From the NCBI RefSeq assembly GCF_051014685.1, contig NC_135059.1:2170001-2234000 (forward strand): a DNA stretch of 64,000 nt, read 5' to 3'. Within the stretch, counting starts at the first letter, position 1; each line of letters starts with the position of its first letter. This document shows positions 1 to 13,100 of this stretch, piece after piece. Source of the DNA: Ptiloglossa arizonensis. Taxonomy: Eukaryota; Arthropoda; Insecta; Hymenoptera; Colletidae. The translations under genes were made by a program, and so were the position numbers. The notes below the pieces were generated by a model. It worked only from the letters and a program-made list of their open reading frames with translations. It was not told the origin of the DNA and did no database searches.

Positions 1-54
1 CTATACTGTTCAATAAGTTTTACCGAACGACAAAACTTATTGAACAATCTAGTA
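1..54. mobile_element. Mariner-type terminal-repeat-only remnant
   Basis: Two inverted arms, TGTTCAATAAGTTTT and AAAACTTATTGAACA, are joined by about 10 bp, with TA dinucleotides at 4-5 and 53-54. The arms match the ends of the longer MITE copies at 5736, 49705 and 55140, so this looks like an element reduced to its two terminal inverted repeats. The left tip lacks the AGGT seen in other copies. There is no room for a transposase. The assignment to the Tc1/mariner superfamily rests on the TA duplications and the style of the terminal repeat. Confidence 0.6.
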
Positions 55-3000
55 TCACCACATCGACGTTACTCGTCATCGATGATTCGAAGCCGGTGGA
101 TTTACCGTGTCGATAGAATTTTCATGTCAACTGGAGACTCTCTCATGGCCCGCTGCGCTGTTTAGCCGGATCGTCGCGCGTTAAACGAGCAAAGCAGATC
201 CATCGGAGCTGGTAATTGCGGCGCTCGATAGGAATTCGCGATAGCGACAATTTATTATCAAACTGATAAGCGGCTGAGTGCACTTCCTACCCGTGGATAA
301 TGGCGGTCGTTCGACGACGAACAATGGCGAGACCATCGGGGGCCTCGTGGGTGAAGGTAGGCCGACAGGTAGTCGCAACATTCCCATCGTGCCTCGCGCA
401 AAACTCACCTGCTACCGGTTAGCTCGGTCTGTCACCATATGCCGACCCAACAATCCCAGCTTTCCCAAGCCAAAGCCGACCCGTAGGGGCTGTTTCCATC
501 GAACGTTCGTCAAACATGTGGATCGACGATTTTCAGCGGTCATTGTCGCAGCGGCGACGGTTTATGGCGACGAAGTGGGTCTGGTCGTGTTATGCCGACA
601 AACCACTGCTGAAATTTCCTCAGATATGCCTGAAAACGTTCCAAAAGGCTTGGACTATTCTCCCCCTTCGCTTGACGTTAGGAGAAGTGGAGGGTAGACA
701 CCAGTGTACCAAAGTCTGCACCGTCCTTTGTCTTCGGGAAATTAACATCGAATTTTCGCAGCGCATTGTTGCATTGTAATCCGATGGAAACAACTTTATT
801 GCGCTCTATATTAAGGGTCGTAAACTCGTAGCGCTCACAATGCAGGAAATTAACAAGGAAAGTATTTGCCGAGGATGTGGGCAACGCTGGCTACGTGACT
901 TTCCGTAGATTTCGGCGTGTCAACCGGGAACAATTTTTACTTTTTATGGCACCATTGCTCGATCAACCAACGAATATTCGTTTATGCTGGCTATTTGCTC
1001 GCAGATGAAGGAGTCACGAGGCAATTTGCTCGATCATTAGGATTTTCTGCGCCTTTGGAGATTTTCATAACAAAACGTACATACTTCTAGGTATGTGTAC
1101 GGTAACCGTGTACGGTAAAACATCGATTATCGAAACACATTTTCGGTGGTCGATTCGAAGATGTAGGAGCAAAGAATTTCAAACCATCGTATTGAAACAA
1201 CCTACCAAATCGAAGATCACGCTTACCATCTTCTGAAATCGAAGTACACCCAGTTGCTAACAATACAAGTATAAGAAATTACAAATGTAAATATTGTAAC
1301 GAAGATACGGTACCAAACTCGAAGCTTGAAAGAAACTCGAATACCCAAAGAAAGTTGAGCAAACAGCGATAGCGACTGAAAGAACAAAATCGCGTGTAGG
1401 TAATGATTATCGTTATTATTTCCAGCTTTTTATCTACCGATAGCAGTGTTCCTTCCTTTTGATTATTAATTTCGTAACGGTACATTGTTCAAGCGCTTCG
1501 GTATTAATATTTTTGGTACTCCAAGTTCCGTTGACCGACGTTCCATTGTACTAGAAACTTGTATCCACTGTACCAAAAACAGAACGTAACGTTTCGACCG
1601 CTAAGAATATCGAGATTCTGGTATCGTCGACAAAAATCCTCCAAGGGTCAAAAGGAGCTCGTAGATTCAACAGGACACCGTATATAATCGGCACTTGCCG
1701 AAACTCGAAGGACCTGCTCGTCGCCACTCGAGTTTCAAGGATCTCGTTGGATACGAAGAGGGCACGGGGGGTCTACGAGCGGGCTCGCGAAAAAACCCAG
1801 AAACGGTCGGCGACCATTGCCATCGCTACGGAAACAATTGCCAGGGAAAACACCCGGGCAGGTCATCATTGAGTCGAGGCCATCATAAGGTGCAAACTTT
1901 TCTTCGGAGCACGTTTAGGGCACAACACGTGGACCGACTTTGCTGGTGGTGCATTCAACTGTCTACAGGATAACTGGTGGTATATTTTATTCGGGGTACC
2001 GGTTGCTGGTGGCCGTACTGTCGGTTAATCCCGCATTACAACCGTAATCACGGGAAAACCCAAATTACGAACGTGCCCTCGACACCGAGAACAGAACCAT
2101 CGATGCCACGCCTACGAGCTTGGATTTTCCCCGACCGATCGAACTTGGAGCAATATGGAAAACTTCAGGTGCAATCACGCATCGATATCGAACGAATACT
2201 AACGGTGCGATCATTCGAAACGATGCACTGTTTCTAAATAGAGAAATTGTAAGTAGAGGTAGTTTTTGGAGTACCTAGGTGGGATCGACCTATTGGTATA
2301 TTCTACGGAAGAAAATAGTGCATACTATTTTTTATTGCATAGATGCAATACATAATGCATCAACATTGGTATCGACCTATAATATAAACTCAGATCAATA
2401 TGTATTCGACGATTTAGTTTGTACCAGCAAAGTTACAACGCTTTCGACCGTCGTTTTGGTCCCCTTCCAAAGTAAGAAACGATACAATTTAATTATAAAA
2501 TTAAGAAGATTATCAAATAATTTGTTCACCTATCGAATACTATGCCTGTACGGATCAAATTATCGAATATATATTTTTCCTCCGCGAGCAAATTTTACAA
2601 ACAATTTAAACTTGTAATACTAGTTTACAGTATTAACGATTATAATATGGTATTGATTTTGAAATACTGCTATTATAGTATGCAGAGAGAAAAATTAAAT
2701 AAACGCAAGTTTCATTTTACTATCGTGAAAGCACAAATCGCAAGGGCAAGTTAATCTTGATCGCGTCTCATAAGCGTGTAATATTTTAACTTTACGATTT
2801 GTGTTTACAATTAAAGCAAGCGAGGCAATATGTTTTATCGCACTGAAAACATTTGATGTTTACTCATTTGGCTCTTATTCCAGCCTCTTGGATACTAGCG
2901 ATATTTGCATAGCAAGAAACGCATCTTTTATGCGCTAATTTTCTGAAATATTTCACGGCAGTTTAGATAAGCAAACAAAACATACTTAAATTCCTATCAT

Positions 3001-3720
3001 ATTCGATAAGTTTAAACGGAAATATAGGTATTTTAGCAGTAAATTTATGTATACGAACGCGAAACGTATTCCGTTTAAAACTGTTTCGTTCGAGCTATTA
3101 ATACCGACTTTGTGTTTGCTCAACGCTCGGGTTTGTTTAGCTCAGAAAATGCAAATTCAGATTCAGATTCAAAATTTATACGATACATATACATAATCGT
3201 AAGATCCTACCAAGTATAAGAAAAATCGGACGCGTGGGTACATTTTCAAATTATTGTAAATGATCTAAACTCGAAAAGCAACTCGCGACATACCTTACAC
3301 GAAATTTAGAGCGAAACTAATCCGAAAATGATAAAAGAAGATAATCGACACGATAAAGGATAATTTAAGACTGTTCGTTCTACGGTCGAATCCTTGGCGT
3401 ACAATATAAATTGCACGTATTAACCCTCCGTTGTAATGGTAGACAATGTCGCGTTACGAGCAACAGCGGGCAGAAAGTATTCTAAGGTTGATGGTAAAAT
3501 TCTCCCGCTCGAATTCCATTTCACGAACAACAATGTAAAGCCAAAAATGGTGAACGGCTTGGTACGCGTACCACTGTACGTATTCCAATCCAGACGGTTC
3601 GAAATGGGGATCGTGCGTGTAATCTCGTCAAAACTCCGACGCGAAGTACACCGTGATCATGTTTTCGTGCATACTGGTTGAAAATAAAAAGAATTATTTA
3701 AGAAAGTTGCGTGCGCGACA
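55..3720. other. Gene-free interval, mixed composition
   Basis: No coding region, RNA gene or strong repeat is supported here. 55-900 and 1600-2250 are CpG-rich; 2250-3400 is AT-rich. Open frames of up to 139 codons exist but show no recognisable domain, and opposite-strand frames are also open. Confidence 0.5.
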
Positions 3721-4320
3721 AAGGCGACGGACTTTCACAAAAGAAAACGACACCGATTCTCGAGGCCTCGAAATCGGCCGAGCGAGACGGGTGGCTTTAA
3801 ACGCATTTTAATTCAATCGTTCGGCCGCGAGTCGCGCAGGGTCACGGCACAGGGTCAATCGTATGCTAATTGCCAGCCAAAAGACGAGCTCGCGCGACTC
3901 CGAGCAGGAAGAGCCCCGATGAACGTATACCTGCGTGGAGGACGATCGAGGTGTAGCCGCGGCGGGCAAGGTCTTTGAACCTACGCCGTTGGCCCCGTAA
4001 TGCACCGTTGTCGTTGAATTGTTCTGCATAAATTGATGATGAGCGAATGTAAGACGCGCGAATGCACGCACCGTGGGACGAAGACGAATCGTCCTGGAGA
4101 GCTACGGGCCCCCGGGGGCCACGCCTCCAGTCGACGTTAATTATCACCGATTCGAACCCCGAGCGCCTTTCGAACTCTCGAACCTCTCGATCGAACGCTC
4201 GATTTATAGCCGTGAAGCGAGACCCGCGCGAGCATCTTAATAGTAATATTGTATGCGTGACCATGTACGATTTTTACGATCCTGTCGTTGACTCTGTAGC
4301 TGGGCCCTCTTTGATGTAAC
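3721..4320. other. GC-rich island, possibly regulatory
   Basis: This block is clearly richer in GC than its flanks and contains a perfect 14-bp palindrome, GGCCCCCGGGGGCC, at 4107-4120. The open frames on both strands here follow from composition and encode no recognisable domain. A conserved non-coding element is possible but cannot be shown from one sequence. Confidence 0.25.
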
Positions 4321-4519
4321 GGCGGCGAGGAACAACCTACCTTTCGTTTCTACGTTACGCGATCGTGCAACCATGTAGAGATTCGGGTATCGAGCGGTAG
4401 ACTCCATTCCGAATAACCGAACACGAGTCAATTCGTTTTCGAGTCTTCCGCCGAGTTACTTTTCGTTTAAAGAGACGATTAAAAGTCACCTGTGCGCGGA
4501 GCAACGAAACTCGAGTGTC

Positions 4520-4565
4520 GATCGGTTCGATGTTTACGAGAAGATCGGTTCGATGTTTACGAGAA
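4520..4565. repeat. Short tandem duplication, 23 bp x 2
   Basis: A 23-bp unit beginning GATCGGTTCGATG occurs twice head to tail without mismatch. It is a simple local duplication. Confidence 0.85.
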
Positions 4566-5735
4566 GCGTTAGATGTTGACAACACGGTGTTCTGAGCACC
4601 GTTAACGCCAATTAGTTGAACGTTTACAAGATTGCTCGAAATACATTCGAGCAGTGTCTTCTTTATGTCGTATTGTACCGCGCAAAAATACAAAACCACT
4701 TGAACGAATTTAAAATTTTCCAGATTACGTACTAAAGTACGTTCGATCGATTCTACAGGCGACTCTATTCGTTCGACAGAGTCCGTCGATTGAGTTCTCT
4801 CATTACTATCGTTGCACAGTTTCTCGTATTCCCCTGTATTTTGCAACGCGAAGGGTTACCAGCTCCGATCGTCCACGGTCGTAATTCACGATCGAAAACG
4901 GGCATCGTTTCCGTTCTCCAGCGCGACGCAGCAACGTCTCGACGAAGACGAACGATAAAAGATAAAAATGCCCGGTACCCTCGAATAACATCGAAACAAG
5001 GTGGACGTGTACTCGCGCGAGGCCGGCTATAACCACGCTCTTATCCACCTCCTCGATTTTTTTCCCCGAGGTTTGTACCTCTCGACATGTGCAGCACGAT
5101 CACCTTCCGCGCGTCCTTGGTGGTACGTGCCCGAACACAAATCCTCCACCGAAGTCCCGGAGGCTGGCCGTCACGTGTTTTCGGGCCTTGCCTTACCTGT
5201 TCGTCTGTAATACCTGCGACACACATGGCGCGCACACCGTCGAATCCTCGAAGCGTGAGTACACGTTACGTTCCTGCACCTGCATTAATGAACCAGACGG
5301 ACATTAATAAAGCAGTGCCGGCGCGGCGAGTCGCACGTGGACCGCATATGCACGGCCGCGGGGAAATGGGACCGAGCGAACGGGGCCCGTTTGCGAAACA
5401 TCCGTGAACCCCGCTGGAAGAGGCCCCTCTTACCGTAATCGGAGAACAGGAGAAGATTTTTAACAGAGAACCGTGTTTATTTTCGTTAAACAGCGGGCCT
5501 GGTTCCCCGAGACGAATTTCCAAACCGATAACCGGATTGTTCATCCGTGCGTGCATTCCGTCGACCGGCGTTTACCGAACTTGTTTAATCACGGAACACT
5601 TTATCTCGCAATATATTTACGGAACACTAAAGGTACCCATACACGATCAATATTATCGAAGCAATGATGTTGCATCGATAATATCTAAAAACTGTTCGGG
5701 AGGCTCTATTACATTGATACAATACGCATCTAATA
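4566..5735. other. Gene-free interval
   Basis: CpG-rich between about 4780 and 5460, then progressively AT-rich towards the MITE at 5736. No exon, RNA gene or repeat was recognised. Confidence 0.45.
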
Positions 5736-5946
5736 CGTTGCTCGATAAGTTTTGTCGTTCGATGAGAAACAGAGCTATTGGGTTCGTCGTTTTATTTTTA
5801 TAAAGATGGTACTACTGTCTGACGAACTTGTGTGAAGTTTCATGTAGATCTGTCGACTAGTTCGTATACTTACAGTTGTTCAAACGTTAAAGTGTTATAG
5901 TATTTTTTCGTAATGGAAAGACGACAGAACTTATCAAAGAACCTAG
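5736..5946 (-). mobile_element. Mariner-type MITE, diverged copy
   Basis: A ~211-bp non-autonomous element. Its left end carries CTCGATAAGTTTTGTCG and its right end the inverse form CGACAGAACTTATC followed by CCTAG and a TA dinucleotide at 5947-5948. The interior (GAAACTTCACRY and GTCGACTMGTTCGTA motifs read in inverse) matches the copies at 49705-49897 and 55140-55360, but in the opposite orientation. It encodes no transposase. Terminal mismatches and the degraded left tip show this is an old copy. Tc1/mariner superfamily is inferred from the TA target and end sequence. Confidence 0.75.
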
Positions 5947-5948
5947 TA

Positions 5949-8000
5949 TACAGCAAACGTTTAATCCGTATATATGATATATTGCACAATACTGCTTGCG
6001 CAGTATACGCGTTTCAATGTAGCGACAGGATTTCAATAACGATAAACACTTTTCGATTGTTTCAGCGTATTGCGTCAATCGACGATACAATCCCCAGACG
6101 ATCAATATTAATACAAATATTCGATACTCCACGATAATACAGCCATAGCACCATATGTGGTACCTCTTCTACTCTTGTGTGGAAATTCTTACATCGAAAA
6201 CCGTGTAATTAATCGAATTCGTTTCATTCTTAAAAACAGAATTATAATACAAAGACACGTATATTAATATCCCGAAATTACATTTAAAATTGAAACTGTA
6301 CTCTACGCGAGGAAAATTTTATACAATACACGTAACGAAATATCGCGTATTCGTTACGAGTGTATCGTTGCTTTTCCATTGATATCCTCAAAGTGTACAG
6401 AGTTTGTGCAAAGTATGCTAGAATCTCTTCGATTATGTCGTATTAATAACCGAAAGAGAATAATGGTAAAATAATTGATAATCGTTATAACGATATCAAA
6501 GTTTTTAAATCATGAAACTAAAAAGCAGCGCGGTACGTGTGATATAGTGTGGTGTCTATCTGGCAAAATTATTATTTAGACAAAAAAGGCCAAATAAAAA
6601 TAAAAGATAAAGCACGTTTGATCGGTTATTCGTTCGGTAAGAACTACCAATCGGAAGGAAATAAAATTATGTTTCACGACAAACGAATTTTTTCGAACGA
6701 TTATTCAACTTCATAGGAATTGCAAGTAACTCGTTGTACGGCGTAATTATTCGTCATCTATCGTACGAATAAAATTTTGCACATTTACCATCCATCTATT
6801 CACGACGTCACACGTTCAGATTTGTTTCGCTGACTCATTTGTGGATCGAATAGACAAAACTACAGAACGTATCTACACACGTTGCAGAGAAAAAAAGAAA
6901 GCAGACAGTCTTTTGTTATGAAAAACTCACGCATTTGTGTACGCGCGTGCCGTATCCACCGTTGCGTACTGTAAATGTATCGTAATTTTGCAACACCCTC
7001 TATAAATAGTCGTTTACAAAAAGAGTACGCAGAGTGTTAACAAAAATGCACGTTCCTTACGTGCTAATATAAATCGGAAAATCCTTTTCAAATTTACAAT
7101 CCGAGACTTCGTTATCGAGACACGATCGATTAAACCTTTTACTCGTTTCAACTTCATCGACACGCGTTTAAGCGTCTTCAAATAGTAAAATGATAAAGAA
7201 TTGGTCCTGAAAAACGATTTCACGTTTTCCTTACTATTTTACAATTGTCTAAACCCGAACAATCATTTACAAAAAGTAAACCCTTAACAAGTTGTTTGTA
7301 CAAACCACGATAAGAAACGAAAGTCAAGATACTACCTTGACAAATGTGTATAAGTTATGTATGTAGCACACTTCGAAATTTATCGTGCGAAAATTATTAA
7401 ATTATTTTTAATGTAAAACTGTAATTGAAAAATAATGTAATTCATAATTATAAAAATACACTGAAATAAACCGTGTCGTACGTGTCAGTGATTCGAGCAG
7501 CTGCGATAAACTATCGTAATCGAGTTTACGAAGTGAAACTTACGAAAAAAACGATGTGTCAACGTTTCGTGACTGAACGTAGAATTGTAACGTATTCCCT
7601 GTGAGGTTGTCGCGAATTATCCCCGATACCTTCTTGCGTTTCTCGCTCTCGTCTGTGAGATAATACGTATACAAGGTCGAGGAAGAAGATAGCTGCGATG
7701 AAATTATACCTATCGTCCTCTCGAGTTGTCTCGAGGCAATAGGAGACAATTGGAAAGGGAACACCGCGAATGTCGCGTTCGGGAAGAACTCGATGATCGA
7801 TCGAAAATTTCGCCACTGGTAACGAAATCGTGTTTGCTCGCAATAACCGCACCTGTGTTCGACGAAACTCGAAGGACACCGCGAGCGGAACCGGAGCGAA
7901 GTTTACGCTCACGGACACGTTCAACGACGACAAAATCGCGGAATCTGCGGTTCGAGGAAGCCCACCGATTCCGAATACGTCGACCGGACTGTATTGACTC
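5949..8000. other. AT-rich gene-free interval
   Basis: Mostly AT-rich, with many short A/T runs. GCAACACCCTCTATA at about 6988-7002 resembles the degenerate end of insect elements that terminate in an AACACCCTGTATA-like sequence, but no partner end was found. No gene was recognised. Confidence 0.4.
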
Positions 8001-11000
8001 AGGAAATGAGGTCATCGAAATGTGATTTCATTTCACCGGCGATGGTGCATCGGTCGCTGATAGCGGACGAGGACGTGAGCCGCGGCTAGTAACCGCGTTT
8101 CAATTCCACGTACAAGCTCGCGGAAAGTTGATGCATTGTGGCACGTGTCCGCTCCTTCTATTCGCGTCGTGGCCTCTTTCGGTCGTGGCAAGTGTATTTT
8201 ATAATAGACCCGGGAATATTATTTTTCGCCTTCTCCTGCGCCAAGTAGTGCCCTTCGAATTGTAGCGTTTTTAATTGTACTCGGTTTTTCTTATTACCAC
8301 GTGTAATACGTATAATATGTAATATATATAATTACGTTTTCATCGTAGTCCGGCTGAATTATTCGCGGATGTAAAATATTATTCGATCGTATTATTTCAA
8401 GACTCGTGATATGCAACGATTTTCTTCGATTTTCTAGACTCGACTCGATGGAATGTACAATTCTTTAGAACTAGATCGAAACGCTCTTCAACGAGCGAAC
8501 GAACAACGAATACGAAGCATCGGTGGACGTAGTGTAGTTCGAACCGGTAGGATTGTTTATATATCCTTACATTGGATCAATAGTTACCGCAGACAAATAC
8601 GCAAAGACTTACGAAATGACCCGATACGATGGTAAATATCCTGAAACAACACATCGGAAGATTAAGGTACCAGAGATAAACATCGAAAATATCAAACTTC
8701 TCGAAATCTCGACGTATTCTATAATACACGGATTAAATGCTCGGTATTCGATGAATATAAAAATGCTACGTGACATCGATATTGAAGGATATTCGTTCCA
8801 AAAGTACCGGTATCGAAAATCGCTACCGAGTGTTCCACGTGACCGAAGCGTAATTAGAAAACGGTTCGATGCAAAACGATACTCGATCCTCTTGCATCGA
8901 TGGTATCGATACGTTACCGGTCTCTTTGGCAATTACGGTAGCGCGATCCCTGGAACAGCGCGTGTTGGTCGTTGTCGATAACTTTCAACGACCACCCCGA
9001 TCGAATCGCGTTTTACTCACAATTTCGTCGAAACGAGCAACCCTGAATGCAACCGTACGACGTATCGGCGCAACGCGCAGCAATTACACCTGCATCGGGA
9101 CGACATGGATTTACGGCCGCACGAATCGGACTTTACGAGAATAATAAAATCGGTCCGATCGTAATTCAACGGTGCGCGTCTCTATTCGATCTATCGAGCC
9201 CGGGGCCCGTTGCAGATCGATATCTCGCCCGGAGAAGATATCCCACGGTGTGAACATCGCCGCGGCACTCTCGTCATTCGATGGGCCCACTTTATCGGTG
9301 CCCCGAGCACTAAAATTCCCGCTCGGTATCGGTTTAAAGCGGCTCCGCCGCCCCCGCCGCCCCCTCCGCCACCGTGGCTGTTATCGACGCCACGTAGGCT
9401 CGCGGTACCTCGATGTTAATATTATTCAAATATCTTAATAGCTCGTGCCCACGGAGGGTCGGCCGGTGTTCCCGCGCCGTGGTCCCGGGCCCCCCCTTTC
9501 GACTTCGTCGATTGTAACGCGCTCGTAAGCACGTACTTTATAAACCGTGAATCGCGAGTAACCGTGGCTCGAGAGGTTCCACAGGAATCGGCCGAGTCGC
9601 GGTCTCCGTGTCGTCTTCGGGAGACGAGTTCCCGGGGGCCGTTAAGGACTCGCCGCTCGGAGGGCCCGCGGAGAATTCTGTTTCTAGAAACTGTGCTTAA
9701 TGTAGACATTGTTCGAGACCGGTACTCGGTGCCGTGCTCGGAAAAAGGGTGCTCAACCTCGAGCCACGACTTTTCCAAAACCGGAACGAAGCGCCCGAAA
9801 AATGTTCGAAGGTCCAGATCGATTGGCCACTCAAGGTCGCACACTCTCCATCGCGAAGCAGAGATCGGACAAAATCGCACGATGAACGAGTAGCATCTAC
9901 GTGACATTTATTCGGTTTCATTTTTACCCGTTCGTTACGAAATATTTCGCGGTTATAATTTTGATTCAACTAGTCGCGGATGTATTATATTTACTTATTT
10001 TCGGTTACTATTTCACCGTGAAACTTACAATACAGCTGTATAATTCAAATGAATACAAAATCGAGAAGATTGTACACGTAGACGGGTCTTCGAGATAAAC
10101 GCGTTCAAAATCAGAGAGAAGCTATCGTTCAAAATATTCTAAGATTTGAACAGAGTTGGTGCAAGGATAAGAAAAATATTAGTGAATAAAATCGGTAAAA
10201 GCGATCGTTTTTAAACAAGATAAATAGATCGACGAAAAGAAAGTGTAGAGTTATTCGAAACATTCTCCACGATACAATTTAGCGTTTCGTGAAGTCGATT
10301 CCTCTTTATCCGACATTTATCGAGTTACCAAGTGACTTACGGACAGGAGTCACGGCACCGGGAATATTTCAGGAACGTGGCGAAGTATCCGAGACAAAAT
10401 TACGATCTACGGTCGCGTTAAACTCGATCTCAAGCTCAAGGTCGCTTTCCCCGATCGCTCCGCGTACGACTTCTGCTTTTACGCATGGAAAGACGTTCCA
10501 TCGTACGAAACTGACAGTGGTGGGGGGTCTGTTTTCTCGTCGGTGACCTTCAACGGCCAATTGATCGCGTCGAAGCTACGACCGATGGAAATCGATGGCG
10601 AGAATGTTTCCCGCGGATAAGCGTATCTACGAGGTGTTGCTTCTCTCGAGGATTATTATGCGGTATCGAGTTTTAGATCTACCGTTTTACTTTCGAATCC
10701 TCGGCTAAGGAGATAAGACTTATCGCGAATTAGGTAGGACGCGAATCGGATTCCAACCGAATGGAAACAAGACGGGGAGAAAGTACGGGACGAGAGAACT
10801 CGGTTCTGTCTCTCCCACGTGTAAGCGCATCTCGGTTAAGTAAACCACAATTCATCGATTCGTTGGTTTCGTAACGTTGCCGGATTGTTTCGACTCGATC
10901 GCGCAGTCGTCGCGACGCTATCGAGTTCAACGCGAGGTTTACGCGAGGAACTTTTTTACTTCACGAAACGTGTCCAATATAGGTACGTCCCGAAGACTCG

Positions 11001-12057
11001 TGGCTCCCATCGACCGTGTGAAACTTTTGCATACCTCTAGGAAGCTCGGTTTTCGCGGAAGCGGGTTCTACGACCGTACTTATGTCCGTAGAGCGTATTG
11101 GGTTTCTACGTTCAGGAACAACCAAGTCCGAATGTTTCGTAGCAATTGTTTCGCGAGATTCGGAACGTCTGTCGTGGCACGGTAGCTGATTATTAAATAA
11201 AGATAAAATTTCTAAAAATTACAGATCGGTTTCAGTTTTGGAATTAAAATTCTAAAGTATTTTCGATCGAATTAATCAGCGTTGCTAAAACGAGCGAAAT
11301 CCGAGCTTGCCACGAAAGTAGATATATTTTACCAAATATTTTACCAGTTGGTCGTTGAATGTTATCTATAAGACTTGCATTTAACGTGTGTTTTCGCTAT
11401 GGACGACGGAAAGCTAAAAATTTGTTTCTTACACGCTGACATTTAATTGCAACATCGATACACGATGTGCAATTAATGCACGCATAAGTATACGTCTTGG
11501 GTATAAAAATTCAAGAGAACGTGTAGAAAATGTATAATTTAAATTAACAACAGTTTCACCATCTCGAGTTCTTCTTACAATTTTTACGTCTCGAGTTTCC
11601 GTTCATCGAAGAAGAAAACCGGCGACACGATCGGCGGTCTTTTTCAAATCGCGACGCATTTTTCGTCGATGAAGCGTTTGGATTTCTCGGCGGACTACCA
11701 ACGAAATTGGGGAAAAGTAACGCGTGAATACACGTTTCATAAATTTGTCCGCCTACGTAGTTAAAATTGGCCACTGTGCGCCGATCCATCGCGTTGAAAT
11801 TCGAGGCAGAGAGTTCGGCGTGAGCACCTCTGATTCCGCGCTGAATCGAGCGAGTCCGTGCACGCGGGTGGGCCCAATGGGCCACGAGTCCCACGCGGGT
11901 CCGCGTTCTCGCACCACACACGCACCGGCATTAACACCTGACCTTACGCTATCTACGGAGTGTAGATTCATTATCGGGCATAAATTACGCCGGAAAAACC
12001 TCGGGGAACTCGATACGCTGGCAGCGCTCGGTTTCGCGTTTTATTGGGAGTCCGACT
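8001..12057. other. Gene-free interval with GC-rich island near 9170-9900
   Basis: Two overlapping open frames at 8553-8981 (+) and 8609-8932 (-) have no recognisable domain and appear to be chance openings. 9170-9900 is GC-rich with a CCG/CCCCC-rich patch at about 9343-9378. 11720-12057 is also CpG-rich and runs without a break into the first unit of the 253-bp array, so that unit marks the original locus. No RNA gene was seen. Confidence 0.4.
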
Positions 12058-13070
12058 TCTTGTTCGGGCCCCGAGCGTACCTATTGAACGTGCCTCGAAA
12101 CTCGCATTGCGATGCTCTTCTTTTTTTCCCTCGAATATATTTATGCTGGGATTGCATCGTAAAAACGACCATTACCGTTAACGCTTGTTTTCGTAAGGAA
12201 AAGTTTCGAAAAATCTACTAGGTCGTTCGATAAGTTTCGTCGAACGATAAAACTTAGTAAGTACTGTTCGATAAGTTTTATCGAACTATTCAAAATTGTT
12301 TAAAATGAATTCTTGTTCGGGCCCCGAGCGTACCTATTGAACGTGCCTCGAAACTCGCATCGCGATGCTCTTCTTTTTTCCCCTCGAATATATTTATGCT
12401 GGGATTGCATCGTAAAAACGACCATTACCGTTAACGCTTGTTTTCGTAAGGAAAAGTTTCGAAAAATCTACTAGGTCGTTCGATAAGTTTCGTCGAACGA
12501 TAAAACCTAGTAAGTACTGTTCGATAAGTTTTATCGAACTATTCAAAATCGTTTAAAATGAATTCTTATTCGGGCCCCGAGCGTACCTATTGAACGTGCC
12601 TCGAAACTCGCATCGCGATGCTCTTCTTTTTTCCCCTCGAATATATTTATGCTGGGATTACATCGTAAAAACGACCATTACCGTTAACGCTTGTTTTCGT
12701 AAGGAAAAGTTACGAAAAATCTACTAGGTCGTTCGATAAGTTTCGTCGAACGATAAAACCTAGTAAGTACTGTTCGATAAGTTTTATCGAACTATTCAAA
12801 ATCGTTTAAAATGAATTCTTATTCGGGCCCCGAGCGTACCTATTGAACGTGCCTCGAAACTCGCATCGCGATGCTCTTCTTTTTTCCCCTCGAATATATT
12901 TATGCTGGGATTACATCGTAAAAACGACCATTACCGTTAACGCTTGTTTTCGTAAGGAAAAGTTTCGAAAAATCTACTAGGTCGTTCGATAAGTTTCGTC
13001 GAACGATAAAACCTAGTAAGTACTGTTCGATAAGTTTTATCGAACTATTCAAAATCGTTTAAAATGAATT
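12058..13070. repeat. 253-bp tandem array, four copies, containing mariner terminal repeats
   Basis: The marker TTCGGGCCCCGAGCG recurs at strictly 253-bp spacing (12063, 12316, 12569 and 12822). Each unit has about 160 bp of ordinary sequence, ending in a CGTAAGGAAAAGTT-like stretch, then CTACTAGG and two back-to-back mariner-type palindromes (GTTCGATAAGTTTYRTCGAAC forms). Units differ by only a few substitutions, so amplification is recent relative to the terminal-repeat insertion. The first unit is continuous with unique sequence on its left. The last is followed at about 13072-13098 by another terminal-repeat end. Confidence 0.95.
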
Positions 13071-13071
13071 T

Positions 13072-13100
13072 TATCGTTCGATAAAACTTATCGAACAACA
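13072..13100. mobile_element. Mariner-type terminal repeat fragment at array end
   Basis: ATCGTTCGATAAAACTTATC followed by GAACAAC closes the 253-bp array and matches the terminal-repeat ends elsewhere in the window. It is followed by the ATGGCCTATTG sequence that also follows the terminal-repeat remnant at 15661-15712. Confidence 0.55.

Noticed and set aside
8553..8981. 142-codon plus-strand frame with a more protein-like composition
   Set aside because: No known domain, no splice or promoter support, and the minus strand is open across the same DNA.
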